Positions 39,305-50,398 of a stretch of DNA of 64,000 nt are shown here, piece by piece. Numbering within the stretch: the stretch's first letter is position 1; every line of letters begins with the position of its first letter. The notes beneath the pieces were generated by a model. That model worked only from the letters and a program-made list of their open reading frames with translations, made no database searches and had not been told where the DNA came from. A program made the position numbers and the translations under genes. The DNA comes from Mycobacterium decipiens (GTDB lineage: Bacteria > Actinomycetota > Actinomycetes > Mycobacteriales > Mycobacteriaceae): contig NZ_OY970459.1 in NCBI RefSeq assembly GCF_963853665.1, forward strand, positions 3,100,001 to 3,164,000, in the 5' to 3' direction.

Positions 39305-41269
39305 GTGACCGCCCGGCGTGGCAACGGCTCGGTGTCGGTGCAGATGCCTAGCGTCGCGGCCATGGGTACAACCGGTGGAACTCAGCTGAGTTTCACCGAC
39401 CTGGCAGAAGCCCAGGGATCAGCCTGGGTCGCGGCCGAGGAAGTGTCGCTGCGCGAAACCACCTTCGTCGTGGTCGACCTGGAGACAACTGGTGGGCGTA
39501 CCACGGGTACCGAAACGGCACCACCCGACGCCATCACCGAAATCGGGGCCGTCAAGGTACGCGGCGGCGCCGTGCTCGGTGAATTCGCCACCCTGGTAGA
39601 CCCGCAACGCAGCATCCCGCCCCAGATCGTGCAACTCACCGGCATCACCACGGCCATGGTGTGTAACGCCCCGACGATCGACGCCGTCCTCCCGATGTTC
39701 CTCGAGTTCGCCGGTGACTCGGTGCTGGTCGCCCACAACGCCGGGTTCGACATCGGATTCCTGCGCGCCGCCGCGCGGCGGTGCGATATCACCTGGCCCC
39801 GACCGCAGGTGTTGTGTACGGTGCGGCTGGCCCGGCGGGTGCTGAGCCGAGAGGAAGCCCCCAGCGTGCGCCTGGCCGCGCTGGCGCGGCTATTCGCTGT
39901 CGCCAGCCAACCCACTCACCGCGCCCTCGACGATGCCCGCGCCACCGTCGACGTGTTGCACGCACTCATCGAACGGGTGGGCAGCCAGGGCGTCCACACC
40001 TATTCCGACCTGCGCTCATATCTGCCCGGCGTGACCCCGGCGCAACGCCGCAAACGGGTGCTCGCCGACGGACTGCCGCACCGGCCCGGGGTCTACCTGT
40101 TCCGCGGACCGTCGGGCGAGGTGCTCTACGTCGGCACCGCGGTCGACTTGCGGCGCCGGGTGAGCCAGTATTTCAACGGCACCGACCCCCGCGGGCGGAT
40201 GAAAGAGATGGTCACGCTGGCCAACACAATCGACCATGTCGAGTGCGCGCACCCGCTGGAGGCCGGTGTCCGTGAGCTTCGGATGCTGGCGGCGCATGCC
40301 CCGCCCTACAACCGCCGGTCGAGGTTCCCCCACCGATGGTGGTGGGTGGCGCTCACCGATGAAGCGTTTCCGCGAATGTCAGTGGTCCGTGCCCCGCGAC
40401 ACGACCGCGTCGCCGGCCCATTCCGATCCCGCGCCGACGCCGCCCAGACCGCCGCCTTGCTGGCGCGGTTCACCCAGGTCCGAACCTGCACCACGCGGCT
40501 AGCGCGTTCGGCCCGGCACGGACCCGCTTGCCCCGAGCTCGAAGTGTTACCCTGCCCCGCCGCCCGCGACGTGGCAGCCGCGCAATACGCGGCGGCACCG
40601 CAGCGGGCAGCGGCGATGATCGACGGGCTGGACAACACGGCGCTGGCCGCGGCCGTTCATCGGGTCAGTGCGCTCGCCGAATGCCGTCGCTATGAGAGCG
40701 CCGCCCGACTGCGCGACCACGTCGCCACCGCCATCGAAGCACTATGGCGGGGCCAGCGATTGCGCGCGCTGGCCGCGCTGCCCGAACTGGTGGCCGCCGC
40801 ACCTGACGGCAGTGGCGGATACCAGCTCGCCGTCGTCCGGCACGGCCAGCTTGCAGCAGCCGGCACCGCACCGCGCGGAGTGCCGCCGATGCCCGTGGTC
40901 GAGGCCATCCACGGCGGCGCCCAGGCAATCCTGCCCGCTCCGGCGCCGCTGGGCGGGGCGCTGGTCGAAGAGATCGCACTCATCGCCCGCTGGCTGGCCG
41001 GGCCGGGGGTGCGCATCGTCCGGGTCGCGGACGGGGCTGCGGGATGGACCTCACCGCTTGGCTCCGCCGGCCCGTGGGCGGCCTGGGCGGAAACGGCGCG
41101 CTCGGCCCGGTTGGCCGGTGAGCAGATCATCAGGGGCCGGCAGTCAGACCCGCTGGCTGAATCGCGCCCATCGCGCGAGCAACTGTTCGGCCGCACCGGT
41201 GTCGATCGCCGTGCTGGCCCGTCGCAGCCCATCCTCCCAGGCCGGCACCCATTCAGCGCGGCTGGATAG
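39305..41269 (+). CDS. DnaQ-like exonuclease fused to UvrC/Cho-like GIY-YIG nuclease (Rv2191 ortholog)
   Basis: Probable DNA-repair nuclease. N-terminal DEDD 3'-5' exonuclease domain (about 45-220) has [21 protein letters not shown] and [20 protein letters not shown] domain follows (about 258-340: [27 protein letters not shown]), then a UvrB/UvrC-like region ([12 protein letters not shown]). The second UvrC endonuclease and HhH domains are absent, so it resembles Cho/actinobacterial two-domain proteins. The start is GTG 39305 (654 residues); ATGs at 39341 and 39362 are alternatives. Its 3' end overlaps the convergent trpD by 126 bases. Confidence 0.9.
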   Translation: MTARRGNGSVSVQMPSVAAMGTTGGTQLSFTDLAEAQGSAWVAAEEVSLRETTFVVVDLETTGGRTTGTETAPPDAITEIGAVKVRGGAVLGEFATLVDPQRSIPPQIVQLTGITTAMVCNAPTIDAVLPMFLEFAGDSVLVAHNAGFDIGFLRAAARRCDITWPRPQVLCTVRLARRVLSREEAPSVRLAALARLFAVASQPTHRALDDARATVDVLHALIERVGSQGVHTYSDLRSYLPGVTPAQRRKRVLADGLPHRPGVYLFRGPSGEVLYVGTAVDLRRRVSQYFNGTDPRGRMKEMVTLANTIDHVECAHPLEAGVRELRMLAAHAPPYNRRSRFPHRWWWVALTDEAFPRMSVVRAPRHDRVAGPFRSRADAAQTAALLARFTQVRTCTTRLARSARHGPACPELEVLPCPAARDVAAAQYAAAPQRAAAMIDGLDNTALAAAVHRVSALAECRRYESAARLRDHVATAIEALWRGQRLRALAALPELVAAAPDGSGGYQLAVVRHGQLAAAGTAPRGVPPMPVVEAIHGGAQAILPAPAPLGGALVEEIALIARWLAGPGVRIVRVADGAAGWTSPLGSAGPWAAWAETARSARLAGEQIIRGRQSDPLAESRPSREQLFGRTGVDRRAGPSQPILPGRHPFSAAG

Positions 41270-42232
41270 TCCGGCGTGGGCGACGATCGCACCGGCTGCA
41301 TTGAGCACAACGGCGTCCCGGACCGGGCCCCGGGCACCGCCCAGCACGGCGCGCACCTCCGCCGCGTTGGCGTGCGCGTCGCCTCCCCGCAGCTGGTCAA
41401 CCTGGGCGCGGGCAAACCCGAATCCGGCCGGATCAAAGGTCAGCTTGTCCACGGTGCCCGCCTGAACGCGCCAAATGGTGCTCGTCGTGGTGGTGGTCAA
41501 CTCGTCGAGCCCGTCGTCCCCGTGCACCACCAGCACACTGGACCGGCGCGCAGCGAACACCCCGGCCATCACCTCGGCGAGGTCGGCAAACGCGCAACCA
41601 ATCAAGCCCGCCCGGGGCCGGGCCGGATTGGTCAGCGGCCCAAGGAGATTGAACACGGTGGGCACCCCGATCTCGCGGCGCACCGCGGCTGCGTGCCGGT
41701 AGGACGGATGAAACTTCGGCGCGAAGCAGAACCCGATTCCGACTTCGGCGAGGCTACGTGCAACCTGGTCGGGTCCCAGGTCGATGCGCACCCCCAGCGC
41801 CTCCAACGTGTCCGCGCCGCCGGACAACGAGGACGCCGCCCGGTTGCCGTGTTTGACCACTGGCACGCCCGCAGCCGCCACCACCATCGCGGCCATGGTG
41901 GACAGGTTGACCGTGTTGACCCCATCGCCGCCGGTCCCGACGACGTCGACGGTGTCGTCAGGGATCGCGTCGGTGGGCATCGGACGCGCGTGATTGAGCA
42001 TGACGCCGGCCAGCTCACCGACTTCGTCGGCGGTCGGAGCCTTCATCATCATCGCGACTGCGAAGGCGGCGATGAGCGCCGGCCGCACATTGCCGGTCAT
42101 GATTTGGTCCATGGCCCAGGCAGCCTGGCCCTGCACCAGGTCCCGTCTGTCGGTCAACCGACCGAGAATCTGCGGCCAGGACGGCGCAGACACGGCTTCA
42201 GCCCCTGAAGAAGCCTCAGATGACAGAGCCAC
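41144..42232 (-). CDS. trpD: TrpD, anthranilate phosphoribosyltransferase
   Basis: Transfers phosphoribose from PRPP to anthranilate in tryptophan synthesis. The protein is 362 residues from GTG 42232. It has the PRPP motif [38 protein letters not shown], and [22 protein letters not shown] with the family's Arg for anthranilate. The upstream extension to 42364 is not conserved. It is not linked to other trp genes here. It is divergent from ctaE. The last 42 codons lie antisense to the 3' end of the exonuclease gene. Confidence 0.95.
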   Translation of the reverse strand: MALSSEASSGAEAVSAPSWPQILGRLTDRRDLVQGQAAWAMDQIMTGNVRPALIAAFAVAMMMKAPTADEVGELAGVMLNHARPMPTDAIPDDTVDVVGTGGDGVNTVNLSTMAAMVVAAAGVPVVKHGNRAASSLSGGADTLEALGVRIDLGPDQVARSLAEVGIGFCFAPKFHPSYRHAAAVRREIGVPTVFNLLGPLTNPARPRAGLIGCAFADLAEVMAGVFAARRSSVLVVHGDDGLDELTTTTTSTIWRVQAGTVDKLTFDPAGFGFARAQVDQLRGGDAHANAAEVRAVLGGARGPVRDAVVLNAAGAIVAHAGLSSRAEWVPAWEDGLRRASTAIDTGAAEQLLARWARFSQRV

Positions 42233-42375
42233 GCGCTGATGGTCCCATGTGGATCGATCTACCCCAACCCCGCCCAGAACACGTCGCGACCGCGCCGACC
42301 ACGACGCCGGTGAGACGCGCGGAACTGAACTACTGAAATTCCTGACCCGGGTAGAGTTCGACAACTACAAAGCGT

Positions 42376-42388
42376 CATACTTGCGGAT
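42376..42388 (+). promoter_or_regulatory. Possible leaderless promoter of the ctaE-qcrCAB operon
   Basis: A CATACT hexamer at 42376-42381 lies 7 bases before the ctaE GTG, and no Shine-Dalgarno sequence is evident. This spacing would start transcription at the start codon itself, as is common for leaderless mycobacterial mRNAs. It is an inference from sequence only. Confidence 0.35.
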
Positions 42389-43000
42389 GTGACGAGTGCT
42401 GTAGGGACCTCGGGTACTGCCATCACGTCGCGCGTGCATTCGCTGAATCGGCCAAACATGGTCAGTGTCGGCACCATCGTGTGGCTATCCAGCGAGTTGA
42501 TGTTCTTTGCTGGGCTGTTCGCGTTCTATTTCTCGGCGCGAGCTCAAGCCGGCGGGAACTGGCCGCCGCCACCGACGGAGTTGAATCTCTACCAGGCCGT
42601 CCCGGTCACGCTCGTCTTGATCGCCTCGTCGTTCACCTGCCAGATGGGCGTGTTCGCGGCCGAGCGCGGCGACGTCTTCGGGCTGCGCCGCTGGTATGTG
42701 ATTACGTTCCTGATGGGCCTGTTCTTCGTTCTGGGCCAGGCCTACGAGTATCGCAACTTGGTGTCGCACGGGACGAGCATCCCCAGCAGTGCATATGGCA
42801 GCGTGTTCTATCTGGCTACCGGCTTCCACGGACTGCACGTCACCGGCGGCCTAATCGCCTTCATCTTCCTGCTGGTACGCACCGGGATGAGCAAGTTCAC
42901 CCCGGCGCAGGCCACGGCCAGCATCGTCGTCTCTTACTACTGGCATTTCGTCGACATCGTGTGGATCGCGCTGTTCACCGTGATCTATTTCATCCGATGA
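42389..43000 (+). CDS. ctaE: CtaE, cytochrome c oxidase subunit III
   Basis: Membrane subunit of the aa3-type terminal oxidase, part of the bcc-aa3 supercomplex. It is 203 residues from GTG 42389, equal to H37Rv, with about five transmembrane helices. It has the conserved acidic motif [32 protein letters not shown] and a terminal [15 protein letters not shown]. It is the first gene of ctaE-qcrC-qcrA-qcrB, linking oxidase and bc1 subunits in one operon. Confidence 0.96.
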   Translation: MTSAVGTSGTAITSRVHSLNRPNMVSVGTIVWLSSELMFFAGLFAFYFSARAQAGGNWPPPPTELNLYQAVPVTLVLIASSFTCQMGVFAAERGDVFGLRRWYVITFLMGLFFVLGQAYEYRNLVSHGTSIPSSAYGSVFYLATGFHGLHVTGGLIAFIFLLVRTGMSKFTPAQATASIVVSYYWHFVDIVWIALFTVIYFIR

Positions 43001-43040
43001 GCCGGCGTCCGACGAACATCCCACGAACAGGAGTGCTCGG

Positions 43041-43883
43041 TTGAAGAAACTGAGGTTCACCCGATCCGGTGGCGGCAAGAGTGGTCGCGCGAGACGGCGC
43101 CTTCGCCGCCGATTGTCGGGCGGACTGCTGCTGCTGATAGCGCTGACCATCGCCGGTGGGCTGGCGGCTGTCCTGACCCCTACCCCACAGGTGGCCGTCG
43201 CCGACGAGTCCACCTCGGCGTTGCTGCGCACGGGCAAACAACTTTTCGACACCTCATGCATCTCCTGCCACGGCGCCAACCTGCAGGGTGTACCCGACCA
43301 CGGGCCGAGTCTGATCGGCGTCGGCGAGGCGGCCGTCTACTTCCAGGTGTCGACCGGACGGATGCCGGCCATGCGCGGTGAGGCTCAGGCGCCGCGCAAA
43401 GATCCGATCTTCGACGAAGCACAGATCGACGCGGTCGGCGCCTACGTGCAAGCCAATGGCGGCGGTCCGACCGTGGTGCGCAACCCCGATGGCAGCCTCG
43501 CAATGCAGTCCCTACGTGGAAACGACCTCGGCCGCGGCGGCGACTTGTTCCGGCTCAATTGCGCCTCATGCCACAACTTCACCGGCAAGGGCGGAGCGTT
43601 GTCCTCCGGCAAGTACGCGCCCGATCTGGCGCCCGCCAATGAACAGCAAATCCTCACCGCGATGCTGACCGGCCCGCAGAACATGCCGAAGTTCGCCAAT
43701 CGCCAGCTCTCCTTCGAGGCGAAGAAGGACATCATCGCCTATGTGAAAGTGGCCACCGAAGCACGGCAACCGGGCGGTTACCTGCTTGGTGGATTCGGAC
43801 CCGCACCCGAGGGCATGGCGATGTGGATCATTGGGATGGTCGCCGCCATCGGGCTGGCACTGTGGATTGGGGCGCGATCATGA
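43041..43883 (+). CDS. qcrC: QcrC, dihaem cytochrome c subunit of cytochrome bcc complex
   Basis: Two covalently bound c-type haems carry electrons from the Rieske protein to the oxidase without soluble cytochrome c. The protein is 280 residues from TTG 43041. It has a basic N-terminus and a transmembrane/signal segment ([20 protein letters not shown]). Two CxxCH sites follow (CISCHG near residue 73, CASCHN near 174), then a C-terminal membrane anchor ([20 protein letters not shown]). The stop overlaps the qcrA ATG (ATGA). Confidence 0.96.
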   Translation: MKKLRFTRSGGGKSGRARRRLRRRLSGGLLLLIALTIAGGLAAVLTPTPQVAVADESTSALLRTGKQLFDTSCISCHGANLQGVPDHGPSLIGVGEAAVYFQVSTGRMPAMRGEAQAPRKDPIFDEAQIDAVGAYVQANGGGPTVVRNPDGSLAMQSLRGNDLGRGGDLFRLNCASCHNFTGKGGALSSGKYAPDLAPANEQQILTAMLTGPQNMPKFANRQLSFEAKKDIIAYVKVATEARQPGGYLLGGFGPAPEGMAMWIIGMVAAIGLALWIGARS

Positions 43884-45082
43884 GCGACGGATCCAACCCG
43901 AAAGACGGCGCTAAAGACGCCGCGGCACAACGTGAACCGGACGAATCCGCGCTGGCCGCGATGTCGAACCAGGAACTGCTCGCACTGGGCGGCAAGCTTG
44001 ATGGTGTCGGAATCGCCTACAAGGAGCCTCGCTGGCCGATCGAGGGCACCAAAGCCGAGAAGCGCGCCGAGCGTTCGGTGGCGCTGTGGTTTTTGCTGGG
44101 TGGTGCGTTCGGGGTAGCGCTGCTGCTGATCTTCCTGTTCTGGCCGTGGGAGTTCAAGCCGGCGGATGGGCAAGGCGACTTCCTGTACTCGCTGACCACC
44201 CCGCTGTACGGCCTGACTTTCGGTCTGTCCATCCTGTCGATCGCCATCGGCGCGGTGCTGTTCCAGAAAAGATTCATCCCCGAAGAGATTTCAATCCAGG
44301 AACGACATGACGGCGCGTCTCGCGAGATCGACCGCAGGACGGTCGTGGCGAACCTGACCGACGCCTTCGAGGGTTCGACGATCCGACGACGCAAATTGAT
44401 TGGACTGTCTGTCGGCATGGGCCTGGGCGCGTTCGGGCTCGGCACCCTGGTCGCGTTTGCCGGTGGCCTGATCAAGAACCCGTGGAAGCCGGTCGTCCCC
44501 ACCGCCGAGGGCAAAAAGGCGGTGCTCTGGACGTCTGGTTGGACCCCCCGCTACAAGGGCGAGACGATCTATTTGGCGCGCGCCACCGGCACGGATGCCG
44601 GACCACCGTTCATCAAAATGCGCCCGGAAGACATGGACGCCGGCGGAATGGAGACCGTCTTCCCATGGCGGGAGTCCGACGGCGACGGCACCGACGTCGA
44701 ATCACACCACAAGCTGCAGGAAATCGCGATGGGTATACGCAATCCGGTGATGCTCATCCGGATCAAACCCAGCGACCTGGGCCGCGTGGTCAAACGCAAG
44801 GGCCAGGAGAGCTTCAACTTCGGCGAACTCTTCGCGTTCACCAAGGTCTGCTCACACTTGGGTTGCCCCTCATCGCTGTACGAGCAGCAAAGCTACCGAA
44901 TCCTGTGCCCTTGTCACCAGTCGCAGTTCGACGCATTGCATTTCGCCAAGCCGATCTTCGGTCCGGCGGCCCGCGCGTTGGCGCAACTGCCCATCACGAT
45001 CGACAGCAACGGGTATCTGGTCGCCAACGGTGACTTTGTCGAGCCCGTCGGGCCAGCATTTTGGGAGCGCACAACAACATGA
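43880..45082 (+). CDS. qcrA: QcrA, Rieske iron-sulfur subunit
   Basis: Rieske subunit of the cytochrome bcc complex. The protein is 400 residues from ATG 43880, with three transmembrane helices in the N-terminal half as is usual in actinobacteria. The C-terminal [2Fe-2S] domain has the motifs CSHLGC and CPCHQS. The N-terminus is shorter than the 429-residue H37Rv annotation, but the ATG overlaps the qcrC stop (ATGA), which supports this start. Its stop overlaps the qcrB ATG. Confidence 0.96.
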   Translation: MSDGSNPKDGAKDAAAQREPDESALAAMSNQELLALGGKLDGVGIAYKEPRWPIEGTKAEKRAERSVALWFLLGGAFGVALLLIFLFWPWEFKPADGQGDFLYSLTTPLYGLTFGLSILSIAIGAVLFQKRFIPEEISIQERHDGASREIDRRTVVANLTDAFEGSTIRRRKLIGLSVGMGLGAFGLGTLVAFAGGLIKNPWKPVVPTAEGKKAVLWTSGWTPRYKGETIYLARATGTDAGPPFIKMRPEDMDAGGMETVFPWRESDGDGTDVESHHKLQEIAMGIRNPVMLIRIKPSDLGRVVKRKGQESFNFGELFAFTKVCSHLGCPSSLYEQQSYRILCPCHQSQFDALHFAKPIFGPAARALAQLPITIDSNGYLVANGDFVEPVGPAFWERTTT

Positions 45083-46728
45083 GTCCAAAACTGAGTCCCC
45101 CGAAAATCGGTGATGTCCTGGCGCGTCAAGCCGAAGACATCGATACCCGGTATCACCCCTCGGCGGCGCTGCGCCGTCAGCTCAACAAGGTATTTCCGAC
45201 CCACTGGTCGTTCCTGCTCGGCGAGATCGCGCTGTACAGCTTCATCGTGCTGCTGATCACCGGCGTGTACCTGACGCTGTTCTTCGACCCGTCCATGGTC
45301 GACGTCACCTACAACGGCGTTTACCAACCCCTGCGTGGGGTGGAGATGTCACGGGCCTACCAAACGGCGCTGGACATCTCCTTCGAGGTTCGCGGTGGCC
45401 TGTTCGTTCGCCAGATCCACCACTGGGCCGCACTAATGTTCGCCGCGGCGATCATGGTGCACCTGGCGCGCATCTTTTTCACCGGAGCATTCCGGCGGCC
45501 GCGCGAGACCAACTGGGTGATCGGTTCGCTGTTGTTGATCCTGGCTATGTTCGAAGGCTATTTCGGCTACTCGCTGCCTGACGACCTGCTGTCGGGACTC
45601 GGTCTGCGCGCGGCACTCTCGTCGATCACGCTGGGTATGCCGGTGATCGGGACCTGGCTGCACTGGGCGCTGTTCGGCGGTGACTTCCCCGGCACCATTT
45701 TGATCCCCCGGCTCTACGCGCTGCACATTTTGCTGCTACCGGGGATCATCCTGGCTCTGATCGGGCTGCACCTGGCGTTGGTGTGGTTCCAGAAGCACAC
45801 CCAGTTCCCCGGCCCGGGCCGCACCGAGCACAATGTCGTCGGCGTGCGGGTGATGCCGGTGTTCGCGTTCAAGTCCGGCGCATTTTTCGCGGCTATCGTC
45901 GGTGTTCTGGGGCTAATGGGTGGCCTGCTGCAGATCAACCCGATCTGGAACCTGGGCCCCTACAAGCCGTCCCAGGTGTCAGCGGGCTCGCAGCCGGACT
46001 TCTACATGATGTGGACCGAGGGTCTTGCCCGTATCTGGCCGCCGTGGGAGTTCTACTTCTGGCATCACACCATCCCCGCTCCGGTGTGGGTCGCAGTGAT
46101 CATGGGCCTGGTTTTTGCCCTGCTACCCGCCTACCCATTCCTAGAGAAGCGGTTTACCGGCGACTACGCGCACCACAACCTGCTGCAGCGGCCGCGCGAT
46201 GTTCCGGTGCGCACCGCGATCGGCGCCATGGCGATCGCCTTCTATATGGTGCTCACCCTCGCTGCGATGAACGACATCATCGCATTGAAGTTCCATATCT
46301 CGCTTAATGCGACGACGTGGATCGGGCGGATCGGAATGGTGGTGTTGCCGCCGTTGGTCTACTTCATCACGTATCGCTGGTGCATCGGGCTGCAGCGCAG
46401 CGACCGGGCGGTACTCGAACATGGCGTTGAGACCGGCATCATCAAGCGGCTGCCCCATGGCGCCTACATCGAGCTGCACCAGCCACTCGGCCCGGTCGAC
46501 GACCACGGCCATCCGATCCCGCTGGAGTATCAGGGCGCACCACTGCCCAAGCGAATGAACAAGCTGGGTTCGGCCGGATCGCCGGGTAGCGGCAGCTTCC
46601 TGTTCGCCGATGCGGCGGCAGAGGATGCGGCGCTGCGTGAGGCGGGCCACGCTGCCGAACAACGTGCCCTGACCGCGCTGCGCGAACATCAGGACAGCAT
46701 CACGGGTTCGCCAGACGGCGAGCACTAG
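45079..46728 (+). CDS. qcrB: QcrB, cytochrome b subunit
   Basis: Menaquinol-oxidising cytochrome b subunit of the bcc complex, 549 residues as in H37Rv. It has haem-ligand histidines in helices B and D ([18 protein letters not shown]; the second pair near HWALFGGD and HILLLPG). The Qp-site segment [16 protein letters not shown] carries Thr313, the residue where substitution gives Q203 (telacebec) resistance in M. tuberculosis; here it is the sensitive threonine. A cytoplasmic tail of about 120 residues is typical of actinobacteria. The stop codon leads directly into a 56-bp repeat array. Confidence 0.97.
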   Translation: MSPKLSPPKIGDVLARQAEDIDTRYHPSAALRRQLNKVFPTHWSFLLGEIALYSFIVLLITGVYLTLFFDPSMVDVTYNGVYQPLRGVEMSRAYQTALDISFEVRGGLFVRQIHHWAALMFAAAIMVHLARIFFTGAFRRPRETNWVIGSLLLILAMFEGYFGYSLPDDLLSGLGLRAALSSITLGMPVIGTWLHWALFGGDFPGTILIPRLYALHILLLPGIILALIGLHLALVWFQKHTQFPGPGRTEHNVVGVRVMPVFAFKSGAFFAAIVGVLGLMGGLLQINPIWNLGPYKPSQVSAGSQPDFYMMWTEGLARIWPPWEFYFWHHTIPAPVWVAVIMGLVFALLPAYPFLEKRFTGDYAHHNLLQRPRDVPVRTAIGAMAIAFYMVLTLAAMNDIIALKFHISLNATTWIGRIGMVVLPPLVYFITYRWCIGLQRSDRAVLEHGVETGIIKRLPHGAYIELHQPLGPVDDHGHPIPLEYQGAPLPKRMNKLGSAGSPGSGSFLFADAAAEDAALREAGHAAEQRALTALREHQDSITGSPDGEH

Positions 46729-46902
46729 CTCGGCGACGACCCGGGTCGGCACGACCCGGGAAGGAGCCGGGCAATCAGACCCAGCTCGGCGACGACCCGG
46801 ATCGGCACGACCCGGCAACAAACCAGGCAATCAAACCCAGCTCGGCGACGACCCGGATCGGCACGACCCGGCAACAAACCAGGCAATCAAACCCAGCTCG
46901 GC
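46727..46902. repeat. 56-bp tandem repeat between qcrB and Rv2197c-like genes (ETR-B-like VNTR) with hairpins
   Basis: Units start at 46727, 46783 and 46839, with a partial fourth at 46895, an exact 56-bp period. Units 2 and 3 are identical; unit 1 differs at several bases. Unit 1 contains a perfect 9-bp stem with a 3-base loop (46740-46748 paired with 46752-46760); units 2 and 3 keep it with one mismatch. The array starts inside the qcrB stop and ends at the convergent gene's stop. The position matches my memory of the ETR-B typing locus (57 bp) of M. tuberculosis. Confidence 0.92.
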
Positions 46903-47537
46903 TACTGCCCGGCGACCCGGCGCAGCTGCCGAACGTATAGCCACTCGATCACCGGCATTCCCGCGGTGACGGCCCCGCCCAGCCCGTAGCTGACCCAAGA
47001 CGGGCCGTCATGACCGACCGCCATCAGATAGGTCGCTGCCGCCACGGCAATCAGCGCGACGCCGATCGCGCCCGTCAGCGCGACCGTCCCGCGCAACCAG
47101 ATCCGGTCCACCGCCGCGCCGGACCACTCGGCGGCTGGCTCGACCCCTTTGGCCCGCTGTGCGTGCGCCAACTCGGCCTCGGTGCGTTTAGCCAGATGCC
47201 CGGACCGGATCGGCTGCCTGCCCCGCACGGATGCGCCCAGCGGCCGGGCAGTGGGCTCGGCCTCGGCCATCCGGCGAGCTCGCAACAGCGCCGGTATCGC
47301 GCCCGCGATGACCAATGCGGAAACCACGATGACGGCGTAGAGCACCCACGTCGTATGCGGGCTCCCCGCCATCTTGTGGAAGCCTCGGCCCAGATCCACC
47401 AGTGCGACAGCGGCGGCCACCGACACGCCGATCAACACGAGCCAGACCGCGGCGCATGCTCCGACCAGGATGCGGTCGATGACGTCCGGCGCGACCGAGT
47501 CCGGCCCGCGCCGGTATGCGGAATATCTGCTCACCAT
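46902..47537 (-). CDS. DUF2561 membrane protein (Rv2197c ortholog)
   Basis: A 211-residue protein with four predicted transmembrane helices in two pairs (about residues 28-50, 65-85, 150-170, 178-200) separated by a basic cytoplasmic loop. Function unknown. Its start shares one base with the mmpS3 stop (TGATG), so the two are coupled. Its stop directly adjoins the 56-bp repeat array. Confidence 0.9.
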   Translation of the reverse strand: MVSRYSAYRRGPDSVAPDVIDRILVGACAAVWLVLIGVSVAAAVALVDLGRGFHKMAGSPHTTWVLYAVIVVSALVIAGAIPALLRARRMAEAEPTARPLGASVRGRQPIRSGHLAKRTEAELAHAQRAKGVEPAAEWSGAAVDRIWLRGTVALTGAIGVALIAVAAATYLMAVGHDGPSWVSYGLGGAVTAGMPVIEWLYVRQLRRVAGQ

Positions 47538-48469
47538 CAGCAGCTCGTCTGCGGTCCGTCGTTGGAATTCGATGACAATACCGCTCCGTCGCTTGTGGTG
47601 ATCGAGCAGTTGAGCCGACTAACCCGGAAGAGGCTGGAGGCCTCGACCGAGCCTACGTCGGATTGCGAGATCGGTGTGACCGTCATCGACCACGGGATGT
47701 ACACGTTGTGCTGCGTACGTCGCCGCCCGGCGGCATCGACATAGGTGACCGAAATGATGTCGCCCGGCGCCTTGGTGCCGGTCACCGAATAGGTGACTTG
47801 CCGCGGACCAGCCGGCGTGGTCGTGGCCGGCGGTGGCGCCGCCGCCGTTGTGGTGGTCGCCGGCGGCGGGGCCGTGGCCGGCGGCGGCGGGGGTGGTGGT
47901 GGAGGAGGAGGCGTCACAGTCACTGTCTCGGTCTCGGTCGCCGTCGGGATCTCGGTGGCGGGCGGCGGCGGTGGGGGCGGCGGGGGCGGCGGTGGCGGTG
48001 TGGTGGTCGTGATCTCGTCCTGTATAGGCGGTGCGGAAGTGGTAGTGGCGGGGGTGGCGAGTTTGTTGGTATGCGGGCGAATGACGAGCAGCGACACCGA
48101 AACCACCAGCGCAATGGCGGCCAAAATGGCGGCGACGCCAACCACCCATGGCCAACGCGGAGCAGCCGGTTCGTCGTCCGGGTCGGACGACTCGTCGTAG
48201 CTGTCGTAGTCATAGAGCCTGAGATCGGCTGGCACAAAGGGGCCGCCGGTGAAGTGCTCGGACTCCGGAGCCGAGTACGCCCGGGAATATGCCTCGGTCT
48301 GGCCCGTCTGATCGTGCGGCGCTTTGTCGCCCCCCTCGGCGGGGGGTGCCAATTGGTCGCCGGAAGGCAGCTCGTCGCCGATGTCGCCGACGGGTTCCGA
48401 TTCGGCGCTGGGCCCGCCCGCGGAGTCGGGTTCGTCAGGTTCCTGTCCCGGGGGAATCGGCCCGCTCAT
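47537..48469 (-). CDS. mmpS3: MmpS3, MmpS-family membrane protein with proline-rich linker
   Basis: A 310-residue bitopic protein. An acidic N-terminal cytoplasmic region (about 1-105) is followed by one transmembrane helix ([20 protein letters not shown]). A Thr/Pro-rich linker with long proline runs follows, then a C-terminal MmpS domain ([20 protein letters not shown]). MmpS proteins usually assist MmpL transporters, but no mmpL gene is nearby, so its role is probably different. It heads a two-gene unit with the DUF2561 gene. Confidence 0.93.
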   Translation of the reverse strand: MSGPIPPGQEPDEPDSAGGPSAESEPVGDIGDELPSGDQLAPPAEGGDKAPHDQTGQTEAYSRAYSAPESEHFTGGPFVPADLRLYDYDSYDESSDPDDEPAAPRWPWVVGVAAILAAIALVVSVSLLVIRPHTNKLATPATTTSAPPIQDEITTTTPPPPPPPPPPPPPATEIPTATETETVTVTPPPPPPPPPPPATAPPPATTTTAAAPPPATTTPAGPRQVTYSVTGTKAPGDIISVTYVDAAGRRRTQHNVYIPWSMTVTPISQSDVGSVEASSLFRVSRLNCSITTSDGAVLSSNSNDGPQTSC

Positions 48470-48652
48470 TTTCGCCTACCCTGTCCAACTGCCTCACCAG
48501 CACGCGCGGCTCCGCGGCTGCGGCCTTGCCCGCGCGCTCGGTGCATCCTCATTGGTGCCACGGAAACCCTACCCAACCGGGCAGGACCGAAACGTCGGGG
48601 CAACCTGGCCACTCGTCAACTGATGCCCTGATTGTGACCTTCCCGGCGCCGA

Positions 48653-49072
48653 TCAGTGCTTCTCGGGACCGACGTAATACTCGAAGACCAATCCGGCCGC
48701 CGAGGTGAGGACGAATACTACGCCGGCAGCTATCAGCCACGGCAGCCATAGCGCGATGCCGACTGCCGCCACCGAGCCCGACAACGCGATCATGATCGGC
48801 CACCAGCTATGCGGGCTGAAGAATCCCAATTCACCCGCACCGTCACTGATTTCAGCGCCTTCGTAGTCCTCGGGCCGGGCATCTAGCCGACGAGCCACAA
48901 ACCGGAAGAAGGTGGCCACGATCAACGCCATGCCACCCGTGAGCGCCAGCGCGGTGGTGCCGGCCCACTCGACGCCACCGGTGGCGAACAGCGAGGTCAG
49001 CACACCGTACAGTACCGCTGTCACGACGAAGAACGCGGCGACGAACTCGAACAGCCTGGCTTCGATATGCAT
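48653..49072 (-). CDS. ctaF: CtaF, actinobacterial cytochrome c oxidase subunit IV
   Basis: A 139-residue accessory subunit of the aa3 oxidase with four transmembrane helices ([19 protein letters not shown] at the N-terminus; a basic cytoplasmic loop; [14 protein letters not shown] later). Length equals Rv2199c. It lies 8 bases downstream of ctaC, so the two oxidase subunits are co-transcribed, opposite in direction to ctaE-qcrCAB. Confidence 0.94.
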   Translation of the reverse strand: MHIEARLFEFVAAFFVVTAVLYGVLTSLFATGGVEWAGTTALALTGGMALIVATFFRFVARRLDARPEDYEGAEISDGAGELGFFSPHSWWPIMIALSGSVAAVGIALWLPWLIAAGVVFVLTSAAGLVFEYYVGPEKH

Positions 49073-49080
49073 TGAGTGTC

Positions 49081-50172
49081 CTAACCTACGGGCACCGGGG
49101 CCAATTCACCGCGGCGGGTATCAAACGGGTGAGTGGTCACCGCAAGAGGTGGCTGGTTGATCGCCCGCAGTGCCTCGGCGTTTGTCTTCCCATCGATGCG
49201 TTGCTGCAAGTAGGCCTTGAAGTCGTTGGGGGTCACCACGCGAACCTCGAAGTTCATCATCGAGTGATACGTGCCACACATTTCGGCGCAGTGGCCCACG
49301 AATGCTCCGGTCTTGGTGATCTCTTCGATCTGAAAGACATTGACGGAGTTGTTTGCTACCGGGTTGGGCATCACGTCGCGCTTGAACAAGAACTCTGGCA
49401 CCCAAAATGCGTGTACCACATCGGCCGAGGCCATTTGAAACTCGATGCGCTTGCCGGACGGAAGTACCAGCACCGGAATTTCGGTGCTGGTTCCCAGCGT
49501 CTCGACCTTGTCGAAGTTCAGGTAGGACCGGTCCTCGGTGTTGAGCCCGCGCACCGGCCCGACGAGCTCTTCACCGTGCTTGTCCTTGCCCTCCGGCTTG
49601 GAAACCATGGCGCGCTTGCGCTCTGGATCGGCGCCATCGTAGGTCAGGGTGCCGTCTTTGAAGTTGACCCTCTGGTAGCCGAACTTCCAGTTCCACTGGA
49701 AGGACGTGATGTCGATCACCACCTCGGGGTCCTTGGCGATGTGCAGCATCTTCTCCTGCACCACGACGGTGAAATAGAACAGCACCGAGATGATGAGAAA
49801 CGGTATGACCGTGAGCACCAGCTCTAGCGGCATGTTGTAGCCGAACTGACGGGGCAACTCAACGTCGGTCTTCTTCTTCCGGTGGAACGCCGCGGACCAG
49901 AAGATGAGACCCCACACTATGAACCCGACCGCCAGGGAGGCGATCACCGCCCCGATCCACAGTTCTCGGTTGAGGTGTGCCTCCGGGGTAATGCCCTCAG
50001 GCCAGCCCAAGCCCAAAGCTTCCGACCAACTGCATCCACTCAGGGTGACGGCCAAAGCCCCCAGCGTCGCGGCAAGCCCCACCCGCCGAAGACCACGGCG
50101 AGAGCCTCCGGAGCCGCGCTGAGACCTGCACTGCGACAAGCATTGCGCACGATCTGGCCCGCGAGGTGTCAC
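49081..50172 (-). CDS. ctaC: CtaC, cytochrome c oxidase subunit II (lipoprotein)
   Basis: Carries the CuA centre that accepts electrons from cytochrome c haems. The protein is 363 residues from GTG 50172, the H37Rv length. It has a signal peptide ending in lipobox LSGCSW, two transmembrane helices, and the CuA motif [14 protein letters not shown] near the C-terminus with the upstream histidine in [11 protein letters not shown]. The longer frame to 50625 runs antisense into the asnB gene and is rejected. It is divergent from asnB with 226 bases between. Confidence 0.96.
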   Translation of the reverse strand: MTPRGPDRAQCLSQCRSQRGSGGSRRGLRRVGLAATLGALAVTLSGCSWSEALGLGWPEGITPEAHLNRELWIGAVIASLAVGFIVWGLIFWSAAFHRKKKTDVELPRQFGYNMPLELVLTVIPFLIISVLFYFTVVVQEKMLHIAKDPEVVIDITSFQWNWKFGYQRVNFKDGTLTYDGADPERKRAMVSKPEGKDKHGEELVGPVRGLNTEDRSYLNFDKVETLGTSTEIPVLVLPSGKRIEFQMASADVVHAFWVPEFLFKRDVMPNPVANNSVNVFQIEEITKTGAFVGHCAEMCGTYHSMMNFEVRVVTPNDFKAYLQQRIDGKTNAEALRAINQPPLAVTTHPFDTRRGELAPVPVG

Positions 50173-50398
50173 GTTTGGCGCCTCCTGTATCACAAGCTGG
50201 GCCGACTGGGACAGCACCGGCTGTGGCGGGAACCGTCGGCTAACTCGGATGTCGAATACTACGCAGCGTAGACCACGTCGCGTACGCGGGCGACGACGCG
50301 GGCCGAATCTGGCCCGGGGCTCCCCCGGCCGCGCGCTCGTCGCGACCCGCCGGGCGTGGGATCCACAAGCGGCGCCAAGTGCGGCATACTGAGGCGCC

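Noticed and set aside
46727..46902. CRISPR-like array
   Set aside because: Units are directly adjacent and identical with no spacers; this is a VNTR.
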